From NCBI GenBank assembly GCA_019843655.1, contig JACDQD010000005.1:3189575-3253574 (forward strand): a stretch of 64,000 nt of DNA, in the 5' to 3' direction. A program made the translations under genes and the position numbers. Positions 35,411 through 46,860 of the stretch are shown here, piece after piece (within the stretch, counting starts at the first letter, position 1; each line of letters starts with the position of its first letter). The notes beneath the pieces are model-generated. The model was not told the origin of the DNA, made no database searches, and saw only the letters and a list, made by a program, of their open reading frames with translations. This stretch comes from Lethocerus indicus. Lineage: Eukaryota > Arthropoda > Insecta > Hemiptera > Belostomatidae.

Positions 35411-37749
35411 AAATTTATTAAAATTTCTACATAAAAATTTAAAATTTAAATTCTACATTTATAAAATCCCGGCTCCGAAAGTTTAGTTCCCGCCACAGTC
35501 CTCATCCCATACATTATCACCCCCCACGACTGCTAAAACGCTAGTGGCCAAGAGATATTCTGTAACCCAGATACACGTCAAAAATACCGTCATTGTTTGG
35601 CTTATTTATAGAGTGAAACAAGTGAGATTAAAAAATAAAATTTCATACAATTGTACTTATAATAGTTTTTTTGTGCAATAAATAAAAAAATGTTGAAGCG
35701 ATATTCAATCAGTGCCATTTAAGACTAAATGAGTAACATTATTTCAGAGGTTCCTATGACTTTATAGTGTAATCGTCCTTTCATATTCATGCAATCTCCC
35801 GTCTCCTCTGATATATTTTAACCCTCCAAGGAAAAGTAGGACAATAAGCCGGTAGTTGGGGCGGTCCAACGAACAAATAACTTCAAGCCCAATTTTACGC
35901 ATACTTACAGTTTATTACAATATTGTTGACCGCCAATGGGCTCTCCGGCCGTGTTGCCCGCCGAAACCGAAATCATTTACCGGAGTTTAATGACCGGCCT
36001 TTGAATTCCAGAACGACGAAACGGACGTGCCATTAATTCACACAAAAGGTCGAAAGCAATTTAAACGCGGGCGAAGTGTTCTTGCCTAAAAACTATGAAT
36101 ATAGAAGACCGACAAGTCTAACAATTATCCGCATAATGTAAAACTAAAAAGAAACGCGTTGAAAAGGGTCCATTAGCGTATTAACAGAAAAAGTATATTT
36201 CTCTCCAACTATTTGATATAGCCAAGCTGAAGCTATTTCACGTGGCGATATCACTTGGTTTTTTAGATTTATTCACATTGACCTAGTTTTATAATTTCGA
36301 CTTTTCGCTTGAATTATAGACGGAATTCGTAGGAAATTAATCTTGTATGTTCTTAAAATTCCGCTGCTACATTTGAAAGACCTGAATCGTAAAGAGAGCT
36401 AGTCCCAGCGGGATAATGCCGGACGTTATCTTGAAAGAAGCCAGCTCGCATGGCGTCACTGAAACCTCAAATAGGATGATTTAACATCGATAGAAGGGTT
36501 TCATCCGTGTCTATAATGTAATCTCTTTTATAATATATATCGAATTTTAATATGTGAATAAGCCATGTCGTTTTCACAAATGCATTTAGAATTATGTATT
36601 TTAGTGGAAACATAAAACATAAAAACGTTGAGAAACACATTTGAGCCATGTACGTTTCGATCTCCTACACTCTTATAGGATGAAAAACCGCTTTTTAGAC
36701 TTGATTGTGCAGCGAATAACCACTATTTAGCCAATATTTTCCGGAGATAACCACTTTTAATCAAGACATGAGTTTGTAAGCCGTGATTGAATTATCATTG
36801 CATGCACTAAAACTGAAACGTCCGAGCGAAACCAGGTATACCGACTAGTTCAATATATTTAGAAGCTTTTGTCATCATTATGCCTATACTTGCTGTTAAA
36901 TGTTATAGTTTTTATTTTTACAAAAAAGCGACATTTACTCCTAATATGAACCCGAATAAGGTTTCTACGAAACACAACTTGAAAAAAAATCATCGCGTGA
37001 TTTCGTGTTACGAACTAGTTCCCGTACCAATTACATATTCTGCTCGTGCACACATATTTAGCCCAGCGCGTACATCTTCGGATCGTGGAAAATATTTTTT
37101 TACCGACCGTACACTTACACACAAGTTCTATAATTTCGTAAGATTGAAATCGAAGAAACGCAAAATAAGTATACGGTGTTACGTCGGAACCGTGTTGTTG
37201 AAGTTACCGTACTGTAATAACCGAGGTCGAACTCAAATTATGCAAAACCGAGGTAAATAACTGGAATTATGACAAAAAAATCCCAAGACATCATTTCTCT
37301 CTAATCTGTATTTGCCCAAAAATGTCCTGCAATTAGTCCGTCTTTTCTACCAACTCGATTTTGCCTCAAGTTCATCACCTGTGGTTTATACAGATTTCGT
37401 TAATCATATATAATTTCATCATCTACTACCACCTTAATTGTACGTTGATAAAACATAATTCGCCCACGTTCCGTGTAACACGTTTTGGTATACAAAAAGG
37501 CCATTTTGCCACCAACGACAGTGATAGTAAATTTATGAATATTTATTAGGAACGCTTCTGTAAAGACAGAACGGCATAAATAAAGATTATTGTATACAGA
37601 GATAAGAAAATAATACGAAATAATATATAAAAGGTAAAAGCTAGGATTTTTGAATTGTGTAAATACCTTATCCAATAGTGTATTGACGAGTGCAGTACGA
37701 CAATTCTAAACTGTTAGAAAGTAGAAAATAAAAGTAGTGGGACAGATCT
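35411..37749. other. Mostly AT-rich non-coding stretch
   Basis: A small GC-richer patch lies at 35830-36100. The plus frame at 36880-37260 (126 codons, GC-poor, Lys/Arg/Tyr-rich) and the overlapping pair at 37361-37675 are unrecognised. Confidence 0.4.
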
Positions 37750-38240
37750 AAAAACCTACCGCTAGGTCCAAATTTAAATCCAATTGCCAGTGTCCTCCTT
37801 GTGCTGCACAAAGAAAGAGAAAAAGATGGCCGGTGGGTCCGAGGCCCGCCTTATTGTGGCCCAGATAAGGGCAAACCGGCGACCGGCCCTGGGAGTAAGC
37901 TCCCGCCACTTCAAGTGTTCCATACAATTCTATTGTATTCTATTGTTATATACCAATAACAGTCGAATCCTCGCGTCCCACGTCCCCCGTCCCTTCTTTT
38001 TATCCCCGTTCGGTACCTCTCCCCACGAAAGCCGCCCGAATGCTTACCCACCGAGCAGACTTATAATATCACAGAATCTTCCCACTCCCCTCCTCTCTTA
38101 TAATAGAGATCCCGATCGCGGGATAAGCCCCGTCGACGTTGTCTTTTCGAAGCAAACAGTCGAACTTAACTCAAGTTGCCAATTATACGAATGCGGAGAG
38201 GACCCTTCTCAGTTTCAGAACCCTGAGCGTTTCATCTCGT
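37750..38240. other. GC-richer island with a 152-codon frame, unrecognised
   Basis: The plus frame 37784-38242 covers this island. Its product would be Ser/Pro/Arg-rich with no domain, and it crosses an internal AT-rich TATTGTATTCTATTGTTATAT segment. I treat it as stop-poor DNA rather than a gene. Confidence 0.35.
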
Positions 38241-38367
38241 GAAATGAACCACCTCTAAACTGATTTCTCCTAAGGCAGTTGATTCCGGTTTTAATTACAA
38301 TTTGGTTGTTCTTTTCTGTACTTTCCAGACGCTGAACTCGAACATGTTAGTGTTTGATTGTCCTTAC

Positions 38368-38530
38368 GTTTTTACAAGCTCCTTAACCGCAATTCTGGTT
38401 TCTTGAAATTCTATTTGTACCAATACAGAAATCGATTTTAGTAGCGCGGTAATAATTCCGTGACGTTCCGCGGTCATAATCAGATATTCCAGAATTCCAT
38501 ATTGAAGTTCTAATGGTATCAAATTACCAT
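38368..38530 (-). CDS. Exon-like segment with splice signals, unrecognised
   Basis: On the minus strand a pyrimidine-rich TATATTTCTCCTAG precedes position 38530 and GTAAGG follows position 38368, as a 3' and a 5' splice site would. The 163 bases between them stay open in one frame (2 + 53 codons + 2 bases). The product has ordinary protein make-up: LIPLELQYGILEYLIMTAER, later VQIEFQETRIAVKELVK. It is mainly helix-forming residues with mixed charges, unlike random translation of AT-rich DNA. No family was recognised and no partner exon was identified. A chance coincidence cannot be excluded. Confidence 0.3.
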
Positions 38531-40560
38531 CTAGGAGAAATATACATTGTGTGTACTAGCATACAAGATCTCTATCTGTAACCCTATATTTAAGTGGTCT
38601 AGTAGCTCTTGGGTGACGTCCCAGCCAGAATTAGAGTCGTTAGGCTCGCACCGAGTTTCCAACTGACACCGAACGCGCGCTGCCCATTCCTTTTAATCCT
38701 CGACCCGAATAGGTTCCTTACCTGCAGGGCCAATTTGGGCCCCCCTGTGTTTCAGTAAATGGCTCAGTTCAGTCAGCAGTCCTACTTAGAGCCTTACGGT
38801 TTTACTTTCCCACGGCACTATTTTTAACTTTTCTTTAATGAAAAGGACGGACCTGCGGATTCATTCAAGACCGATTGGATTTCAGTCAAGATTACGAGCG
38901 TCCCGTGAAAAATCCGATAATAACGGACGTGGAAACCGCAAATTGGAATCGATTGGTGATTTAATAAGAAACAAGTTCCGCATAATTCCTCAGTATTTAT
39001 CATTGTCGCTTTCCCGGCGACTTCATTTCCTTTCAACCACTATTCATCTCTAAACAACTTTCACATTATGTGTAAGCATACCGCCGTTTGTACTAAAACT
39101 GGCGGCCATGTTACTACCCTTTAACGGGAAACACTTGTTGAACGAACTGAAGTATGTTGTTAATGAGTTAAAATTTGCATTTGAAAGGAAATTTGCTTCA
39201 TAATTTATGACAATTATTCAGAAAAGAATTTTATGATGTTTGTTTAACGTAATAAGACTAACTACTTTGAAAATTGTTGAATATTGAGAAAAAATCAACA
39301 TCAATATTGTCCCGTAATTCCAATCGCTTAAAATAGCGCACCGATTTGCCTACAAAAATGCGTACGCCGTACGATTTTCTAATACCCTCTGCGCGTTGTT
39401 CAAAAAAAAAAAGATTGCAAGAAAGTCGTTCAATTTTGTCCCGGCTCAAACCGTGCACGGAATATGAGCTCTAAATAGGTTATAAGGGCGGGAGAAGGAT
39501 TTAGGGGGACGGCGGTTGTTAGGTAAACTACCCCGTGGGAGTGGTCCGCGCCCCGAACCCCTTATGGAGGCGGGTGAGCCCTCCCCCCCCTGCCACGTTC
39601 AATGCTCGCCAAGGCTCGTAACAATCTAACCTGTTTAGGTTAATTTTTTTTCTCTTTCGAAAGCTTTTCGGCACTTAGCGGAGCCCTTAATAATTTCGAC
39701 GCGACCCCCTACTATCAGTAATGTGAAAATATTATTAGAAGAAGATCAGGTTAAATATCCTAACCCTTTTTTTACATAATATATGTAACATATAAGAAAT
39801 CCTATTTATTATTAGATCTAAATTGAGTTTTTAAAATGTATGTCTTATTACAGTACCAATATCGATGATTATTATTTGGGGTGAGGGGGTCTGGTATCTG
39901 ACTTAAACACGGACAAACTGCCGAGACATTTGGAAAACCTCGGTCAATCCCATCGGGGGCACACTTTCGGCAACACTCACCTCGCGATTGTTTGAAGCAA
40001 AGATGATGACGATATTGTAGGGAGAAACAAAGAAACCCAGTTTGAAAGGGGTGAGCAGAGGAGGGGCGTTGAAGGGGTATTTCTTATCACTCCTTTCCCA
40101 GGTTTTGGGGGGTGGAAATTGTAGCGGGATTGTACCGCTCCAAACGTCGACAAACTCACGTTTCAAACCGCCCCCCACGTAGTATATTCATTGCCGAGCC
40201 AATATTGTTGTCAGGAGGAATTAAGAAAATTGTACTGATTCTATTTTTTTTTTGTTTCGATTTTCTTAAGACAACGTTTTTTGGCACCGGGTTTTTACAA
40301 AACGGTATGCCTTAGTCTTCACAAATCAGGATTCAGAAGATAGATGAAACAATTAATACTGAAACATTTTCGGAGAGTTTTTAGTACCTTATCTACGGTC
40401 TACACAACATGTATATTCTCGTACCGAGGAGTGCAAATAATTGTAAAAAAAACATTCAGTAGGGAGAATTTAATACCGTTGGAAATACGGATTATTAACA
40501 TGTTACGTGATATTTACGGATTATTTTCATTCCATTGACTTTTTCATTATATTAACCGGT
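38531..40560. other. Non-coding; GC-richer patches at 39470-39740 and 39880-40190
   Basis: The patches contain C-runs (CCCTCCCCCCCCTGCC near 39580) and overlapping frames on the minus strand (39903-40178) without domains. The plus frame at 40344-40538 is unrecognised. Confidence 0.4.
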
Positions 40561-40603
40561 CGGTGTGATAAATGCCTAGGGAGCAGCCTGACGTCCATAG
40601 TAT

Positions 40604-40660
40604 GGCGGGATTCGAACCGCCGACCACTGTCTTCAGTGGCAATTTTCATATTTATTAACA
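40604..40660 (-). mobile_element. tRNA-like B-box fragment, possible SINE head
   Basis: On the minus strand a consensus RNA polymerase III B box, GGTTCGAATCC, lies at 40608-40618 inside a near-symmetric GGCGG..CCCGCC arm, preceded by a 6-bp stem CCACTG/CAGTGG (40624-40639). The arm has a one-base imbalance, and no A box or acceptor stem was found, so it is not a working tRNA. A decayed tRNA-derived SINE is the likely explanation. Confidence 0.4.
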
Positions 40661-40987
40661 ACGAGCCCAACATGACACGGTCATGTATAATACGCTTGGC
40701 CAGTTTGCTGTATCCTGTAAGCTGTCATGTCAAGTAATATGCACTAGACTAATACAACGTCCATGAATTGTTTCAGCAGTTCAGCGCTCAACACGTTAAG
40801 CAAACATCAGAGGATTACACATGTCAAGTACCCAGAAATAAATAATATGTATTAACAAATAATTTCATATGGGTTGGTATGAGAAAAACTCATTGCAGCA
40901 AATAATGATCGCCGGTACTGTTTTAACGTTGAGATACTCTACCACGAAAATTGAATTTCAAAGCATGTTTCTTTCGTTCGTATTATA
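40661..40987. other. AT-rich non-coding stretch
   Basis: I see nothing here. Confidence 0.5.
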
Positions 40988-41320
40988 TTAGGTTGTTGAA
41001 AAAATAATGGGGAATTTACCTTAATTGACTTCTACACAAAGACTAGGGAATAAGCCCTGTCGTATACATATCATATATGTTATTGAAACTTTTCTCATCC
41101 TCTTTCCCTTATGTATAATGATTTCCAACGGTTAATTCAGTCTAAATTCAATCAAGAAGCTGCTCAGGTTCCAAGACCCCAAACAATTATGCTAATGGGT
41201 TAAATAGAGTTCCCGGCAAAAATATATTCATTCTGCTGGTCCATATTTCGATTAATAACGTTGAGTTTATGTCAAGTTATAGAATATCAAACCTAATGCT
41301 TTATTTTAGCAACAACCTAA
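40988..41320 (+). mobile_element. Internally deleted mariner element
   Basis: The ends are inverted repeats: TTAGGTTGTTG at 40988-40998 and its exact complement at 41310-41320, with further matches in the next dozen bases (AAAATAA). Both ends are flanked by TA (40986-40987 and 41321-41322), the target duplication of Tc1/mariner elements, and TTAGGTTG is a common mariner start. Inside, 41185-41255 reads NYANGLNRVPGK in one phase and RQKYIHSAGPYFD-stop in the next, matching the mariner transposase C-terminus 'F-Y-x-x-G-I-x-x-[LV]-x-x-R-W-x-K-C-I-x-x-x-G-x-Y-F-[DE]'. Full elements are about 1.3 kb, so roughly 1 kb including the catalytic domain is gone. It is non-autonomous and dead. Confidence 0.9.
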
Positions 41321-42143
41321 TAACATTTTTGTTATTGTTATGAGTGTTTTCTTAGCATTTTATTAAATTCTGTAAATCTCGAATTAACGGCTGAATAATT
41401 GTTTTGGCGGAATGTTCAAAGTGGTCAATTGGGTATATGAAGTAAGTCGAATCTTTCCTAGGAATCTATACGGAATATCCGAGGATAAATTTCACGCGGT
41501 GGGTGAGGAACGAGCCAGAGAACGTCGATTCAGCTCTCGAGTGGTTACTTAGCGAGGCCACACCTCCCCTAATATGCGCTAATATATAATATACGCTGTA
41601 CATATTCGCACGCCACTCCAGTGCGCAGTACGCATGCCTGACGCAGGACGGGCGCATATATCTCGTTCCGGGCCGGTTTAAATTTTTCGTCCCACCGCCG
41701 TATTTTTCTCGTTTTTTTCACTCTCCCCATCCCCCCGCCCCTCCTTTCCCTTTCTTTTTTTCGCTGTCAGGGACACATTAAATTACAACGCGCTACCGCC
41801 GGTACACCGGCCCGAAACCGCCCCTAAACAGTCTGTAAATAGACCGCTTTTATACACAAGTGTAAACTTATCGCAGCGTTTATATAACGCAGGCGCCCCC
41901 TTTAAATGTGCCGGATGTACGCGAATTAAATGGACATTGTACAGGTGTTTATAAAACGGGTATAAATATTTTTTTGTCTCAATATCGCTCGTATTAATTA
42001 TACATTAAGTACTGAAACTATAATGTTTACAATTTATAAACGCGCGTTAATATAACAATCTATTTTTTTATTTTATCGGAGCCAGGTAATTTATCACAAG
42101 GCAAATTTCAACGACATGTGGCATAATAAAATTGCGGTCCAAT
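41321..42143. other. Non-coding; GC-richer island at about 41480-42000
   Basis: The island has GGGCGCATATATCTCG, CGCTACCGCCGGTACACCGG and repeated TTTATA words. The minus frame 41466-41657 is unrecognised. Confidence 0.4.
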
Positions 42144-42168
42144 AATCTATTACATGCAGTAATAGATT
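42144..42168. repeat. 10-bp perfect inverted repeat
   Basis: AATCTATTAC and GTAATAGATT are exact complements around ATGCA. The arms contain TAAT-type homeodomain core sequences. Confidence 0.75.
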
Positions 42169-43119
42169 GATAAAATATAGTAAAAGTATTGATGACAAAA
42201 ATTATTTCGCTCCTCCACTTTTTTCTTAATTTTCTGAGCATGCCACAGAACTGAAGGTCAACCCGTGAGAAATTAACCCATGTCGGACTGGGCCTCGGAT
42301 CTTCGAAAGGCCGAAGTAGTTTGTTCCAAGTGTGTATCAGTTTGACATACTGGTTGTCAATAAAATGTAGCCGGAGGTAAATTTAATGCACGTCGATGGT
42401 GATGCCCGGGGCCATATTGGAAATCCATTAGACCCCGTGTCTCCAGACCCCAGACCCCCCCTTCCCCAACATCAAATATATACAACAAAGAGCGAACACG
42501 ATGATGTATTGCATGCTGACACACACGCCCCAACGCCCCGCGTATTTATCCTCATGAAGTACATAATACTTATATTAACGTTGCGGTCCTACCGTCCATT
42601 ATATTCGGTGAAGACGTGGCTGAAGGCGAAGGAATCCAATAAAACAGTCGATTAATGTTTTTTCCTTCTTTCTTTTAAGTACTGACCTTCATATGATACT
42701 ACAGGAAGAGCAATTAAGATTTAAATATTTATTATAAGAAGGTCAACAAGAATCAAATGTTGGATTCAATCTGTAAATAAGTTACACGTCAATTTATTTT
42801 ACAGAAGAATTATTACTGTAAACATTTACACGAGGAAGGAATACATCTAAAAAGTAATTTGCAGGATTAATTCTATGTTTGGACTTCGGTATGGCCATAA
42901 ACAAGAAGCACGGTGAGAAAACCTACAAATGGTAAGCACGCAATGAAAATTAGGAACTAATTGAATTAAGGTATCTTCGGGTAAATGGAAAAGTGGCCGG
43001 CGAATAACTCAAAATGAATGTAAGAAACAAAAAAAGTATCGAATAAAGGTTGTTATAAGGAAAGGCAATGTTATATAGTAACACGTAACTGGTCAGAACG
43101 AACGGTATTAACGCATAAA
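42169..43119. other. Non-coding stretch
   Basis: A mid-GC patch at 42240-42560 has one frame (42386-42655) without a domain. A HGEKTYKW string at about 42911 recalls a C2H2 linker but has no zinc ligands. Confidence 0.4.
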
Positions 43120-43870
43120 CCCGGTTGTTTCATAAAACGCTGACGTTTACAGCGTGCATCACTTTAAATCAGAGGCTTCCCTCCCCACGTGGCAGAATAA
43201 GCCGGGCGAACAACAATTTCATTAATTTCTCAATGTTCAACCGAACGCAGCCCAGCCCAGCGTGTAGGCCAACAATTTCCCCTCCCACCCCCGCCGAGTT
43301 TATCTCAGCTTTCCTATCCGTTGGGTTTTTCAACACCGCGTTAGGTACCCTGGGGTTGGGGCGGTGTGGGGGGTAAATGGGTCGAGACCCCCCACCCCAC
43401 CCCGGCTATCTGATGATTGTCTAATGCTATTTAAATTCTATGTAAATGGGATGCGAGACATTTAAAATCTCCGCCCGGGGCTACCTTACAGGAGAGAACG
43501 GAGGAGGGTAAAGATAATTGCTGTAGATTTACGTTCTGAAGGGGGCCACTTATCGGTCGAACCCGCCCCCGGCCCGCAGCCAGGCTCAATCCATTTGTTC
43601 TTCGCCCCCCCCACTCCCCGACGTTTCTATTTTAACAGAGAGTGAGAGTAAAATACGATTTTCACGACAGATTTTTCCGGCTGCCGGTTTTCCGTGGGAA
43701 ATCTTTCGGTCCGACTGAGTTCCAGACCCGACACACTTCGGATAACTCCGACCGGGTTAATTGCCGCTTTAAATCGGTCGTAATTAATAAACTAGCGCCA
43801 AAGTACGCTGGGATGAATCAGGATAATATGAAGACGAACACGAATGGATTCCGTGTAATTTAATTCCGAG
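43120..43870. other. GC-richer island complex
   Basis: Two CpG-containing segments with C-runs, and AT-rich words ATTTCATTAATTTC and TAATTAATAAACTAG. The frames 43125-43376 and 43642-43863 carry no domain. Confidence 0.4.
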
Positions 43871-44819
43871 ATAATAGAGCTAATGCACCCGGGGAAAAGG
43901 AACTCTGGTAACTCATCCCAGCGGAACGGTTAGACGTCTAGCGGAATAATACAAGTATACCATCGTAAATCCGAGCGGATCATGCGTACGGGAAGTAAAG
44001 TACGTCGTTTAAATTGTAATAAGCGAGACTCGGAGTAGAGTTTCTTATCGTTGGAGGTCTTCCTTTGTTCTCTGTAGATAATAAGAAATGGCCGGGAGGA
44101 AGAGGCATACGAAAAGCGCATCCGAAATGTTGAAACAACCTCATTTGTAATACAGAATTTATGATTCGGCGGGGCTCACTCCCTTTCCTTGCCCCTGTTT
44201 TTTTTCTCTCTCCCCGTGCTTTTCGCCCGGCCCGCTTTTATTCATTGAGTTGGCCTCGTTGAATTTTACACGGACTGTTCAATCACTGCGGAGTTTCTCC
44301 CCGACGAATAAGAGTTCTCCTCGAGTTTCGACCTTTCTGCCCTCCCCCTCTCCTCCTTTCAATTGTTCTTTTCGCCCTATTCGGGCTGTGAATAGGTCGA
44401 ACATTTTTGCCAAATTACGACAAGGAATGAGGGTGTAATTGTTAGAGTGTAACGACCGAAGCGATATCTCCACACAAGAGACTTATGTCTGTAATATATT
44501 AATATAATACTGAATATCTTGAATAACCATTTCTGATTTATTGAGGCTACTACAGGAATGTAAGTTAAACAAAAAACCGCATTATAATTGATCTTTGAAG
44601 TTTTGACTACTATGTACTCAATTTAATGAAACAAATATTGGCCACAACTTTTTCTAAATGTATCCAAGGATAAAATCTATGCGTGAGCGTAGAACGCCTG
44701 CCAGTCGGAGTGTGTATAATTATATGCAAGTACTGATATTTCTAATTGTATAACCGGGTTCGAATCCGGTGGTGAACCAAATTAAAAATTTGAATTTTCT
44801 TCCCCCTAAGTACTATTTT
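43871..44819. other. Non-coding; small island at about 44160-44440; isolated B box
   Basis: GGTTCGAATCC (44757-44767, plus) matches the tRNA B box and sits in a 5-bp ACCGG/CCGGT stem, but no D arm, anticodon arm or matching acceptor strand lies in the preceding 80 bases. It is probably a chance match or a worn SINE. Confidence 0.35.
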
Positions 44820-45722
44820 ATTTTCGCCCTCTCGGCTACAACCAGAAACGGTGCAAAGAGTTGAATGTTTTTGTATTCAAGCCCCCACGGCCAAGGGCGA
44901 AAGGGTGCGGCGGGGGGGGGGTTGGTCCCCCGTATTGCTTCAACTTGTGTTAGGCATTACACGCCACATTACAGTTGTCTCGTCTAGTCCCTCTCTCAGA
45001 CCTTCTTATTTTTACTCCCGGTTGGTCACAAAACGAAATTGCCCAGTTAAATAGTTAACCGCTCCCTCCGCCTTTTCAGACCCTTCCACTCCCCTTCCTT
45101 CACCATTCTCTCGGCCCTTTCCCTCCCCCCCCCAGTTTCCGGTTCTTTGCCCCGGACGGAAAAGAAAAAATGGAATCGCGGAGGATTTCAATTCATACGC
45201 CGGAGTTATTAATGAGTAGGATTTGATTTCGAGTGTGAAATATATTACGGTTATTTAATGCGTCTCTTGCAAATTCTACAAAACTTGGATATTGTAGGTC
45301 ATAAATCTATAGTTTTAACTTGATCCAGAATATTGGTACTTGGTATTGGAAGAAAATATGCTAAATTAGTACCAGCTGTTTTCCTACAAAAATATTTGAC
45401 ATTTTGCAGAAAAAAAACATGTGGTGAAGTTTATGTCTGATTCGGTTCAAACGTTCAAATATAATTCATTTGAATGAACTGCGAAAAACGTCCTTATTTT
45501 TAGTGCATCGTAAAAATTAAAATGCACGGAGGCAGCACAGAAAACATCTTTTAAGAGTAAAATATGAACTTTCGCTACGGTTTGGAGGCAAGTCACGCTC
45601 ACCGACACCATTATTTTCATCGAATATTATCCCGAGGGAGATGATGTATAGAACCAGACAGAAGGGGCTGAACTTTTAAGTTGGCATCAAAATGAAATTC
45701 ATGCCTTTCTCACTTAAATCGA
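44820..45722. other. Non-coding; GC-richer island at about 44820-45200
   Basis: Island with G10 at 44912-44921, pyrimidine-rich 45060-45130 and C9 at 45125-45133; AT-rich afterwards. The frame 44851-45054 shows no domain. Confidence 0.4.
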
Positions 45723-46860
45723 TTGCTAATCTATACCTTGTATACCTCCCCATACAAACCCACAATCCTAATATACTATCTTCCGACATCCCAAACATTC
45801 CTTACTGCTTCTGCGATCCTTGCAACTCGAACATCAATGTTGCTTGTTGAAATTTACAGTTGTGACAATAAAAAAAAAGGTTTCACGATAAAGAAATCGG
45901 CGACCCGCCTGAGAACGAGATGGAACCCCGGAAAGATCACTTTGATGAATATCGAAGGAGCGGAGGCGGTTAGAAATTTATCCTCCCTGCCGACCTTAAA
46001 CGAATTTATGAATTTTACGGTCGGAGCGACTACTCGAAAACCGTCCACGGGTCAGGTCGACAGGAAATATATGCGGTTCAGTGAAAGATTCTTCTATAAA
46101 TAGTCTCCAACGGTTTGGTGTGAGTTTAGGAAAAAAAACGGGGGGGGAGGGGAGGCGGAAAAAGGAAAGGGGGAAAAAAGCGAGAGGCCTGCGGCAAACC
46201 TGTGGAGCCCTCGGTTTTACGACTGCCGCAGCACAACCCTTCCTGGCCGAATCCACGTCGTAAAAACGCCCTTCGAGAGCGGCCGCCTGAAATAAAACCG
46301 TAAAGAAATACTTGCACTTGTCCGTAAGGGGGGAGTGGGATTGTTGTTAGTTGTCCAGAAGAGGGCCCTAAATGAATTGCTCCGAGGGATGGGAAAATAG
46401 ATATGTAATATATATAGTTGGGAATACCTAGATTTGGTACAATTTTGTATAGTTCCCATTAGTCGCTCTGGCACTCGCCGCCGTACTGAAGATGGGTGAG
46501 CAGCCGACACCGGTCTAGCAATAGGAGACAGATGCTCGAGAAGAACTACGTCTTGGTATTTCTCGTTACTAACGATCTGCTGTAGCGATAGTAATGAAAG
46601 AAATAATGTCAGTACCAGCACAGGTAATAGTAATATGGTCACCTTTCCGTACGGGGCGATATTCGTCAGTTCCTGATTGGAGAAACCCATTATGAGGATG
46701 GAAGAGTAAATGAAGAAGAAGAAGGAAAAAAGATGGGCAGACTTACCAAACGGATGAGCATCCGGTAACAGGACATTCACTGACCATCCGAAAAGGAGAG
46801 GTCTGTCAGAACACTGAGAATATCCCTCTACCTATTATACCATATAAAAGTATAATGGAA
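45723..46860. other. Island with overlapping long frames, none recognised
   Basis: Includes the longest listed frame in the window (46217-46780, minus, 187 codons). It opens with GTG rather than ATG and runs from AT-rich DNA into a CpG-rich, G8-containing island (46140-46300). Its only feature is a hydrophobic run TILLLPVLVLTLFLSLLSL. Plus frame 45723-46103 and minus frames 45996-46317 contradict it. I do not accept any of these as genes. Confidence 0.35.

Noticed and set aside
37784..38242. 152-codon plus-strand ORF
   Set aside because: Confined to a GC-richer island, Ser/Pro/Arg-rich, no motif, no splice or promoter support.
40604..40660. Functional tRNA gene
   Set aside because: Perfect B box but unbalanced T-arm, no A box and no acceptor stem.
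42911..42935. C2H2 zinc-finger linker HGEKTYKW
   Set aside because: No cysteine or histidine pairs at finger spacing on either side, and a stop follows.
44700..44780. tRNA gene at the second B box
   Set aside because: No acceptor strand complementary to GGTGAAC and no D or anticodon arm upstream.
46217..46780. 187-codon minus-strand ORF, the longest listed
   Set aside because: Starts at GTG, crosses from AT-rich DNA into a CpG island, is contradicted by frames on the other strand, and shows only one hydrophobic run.
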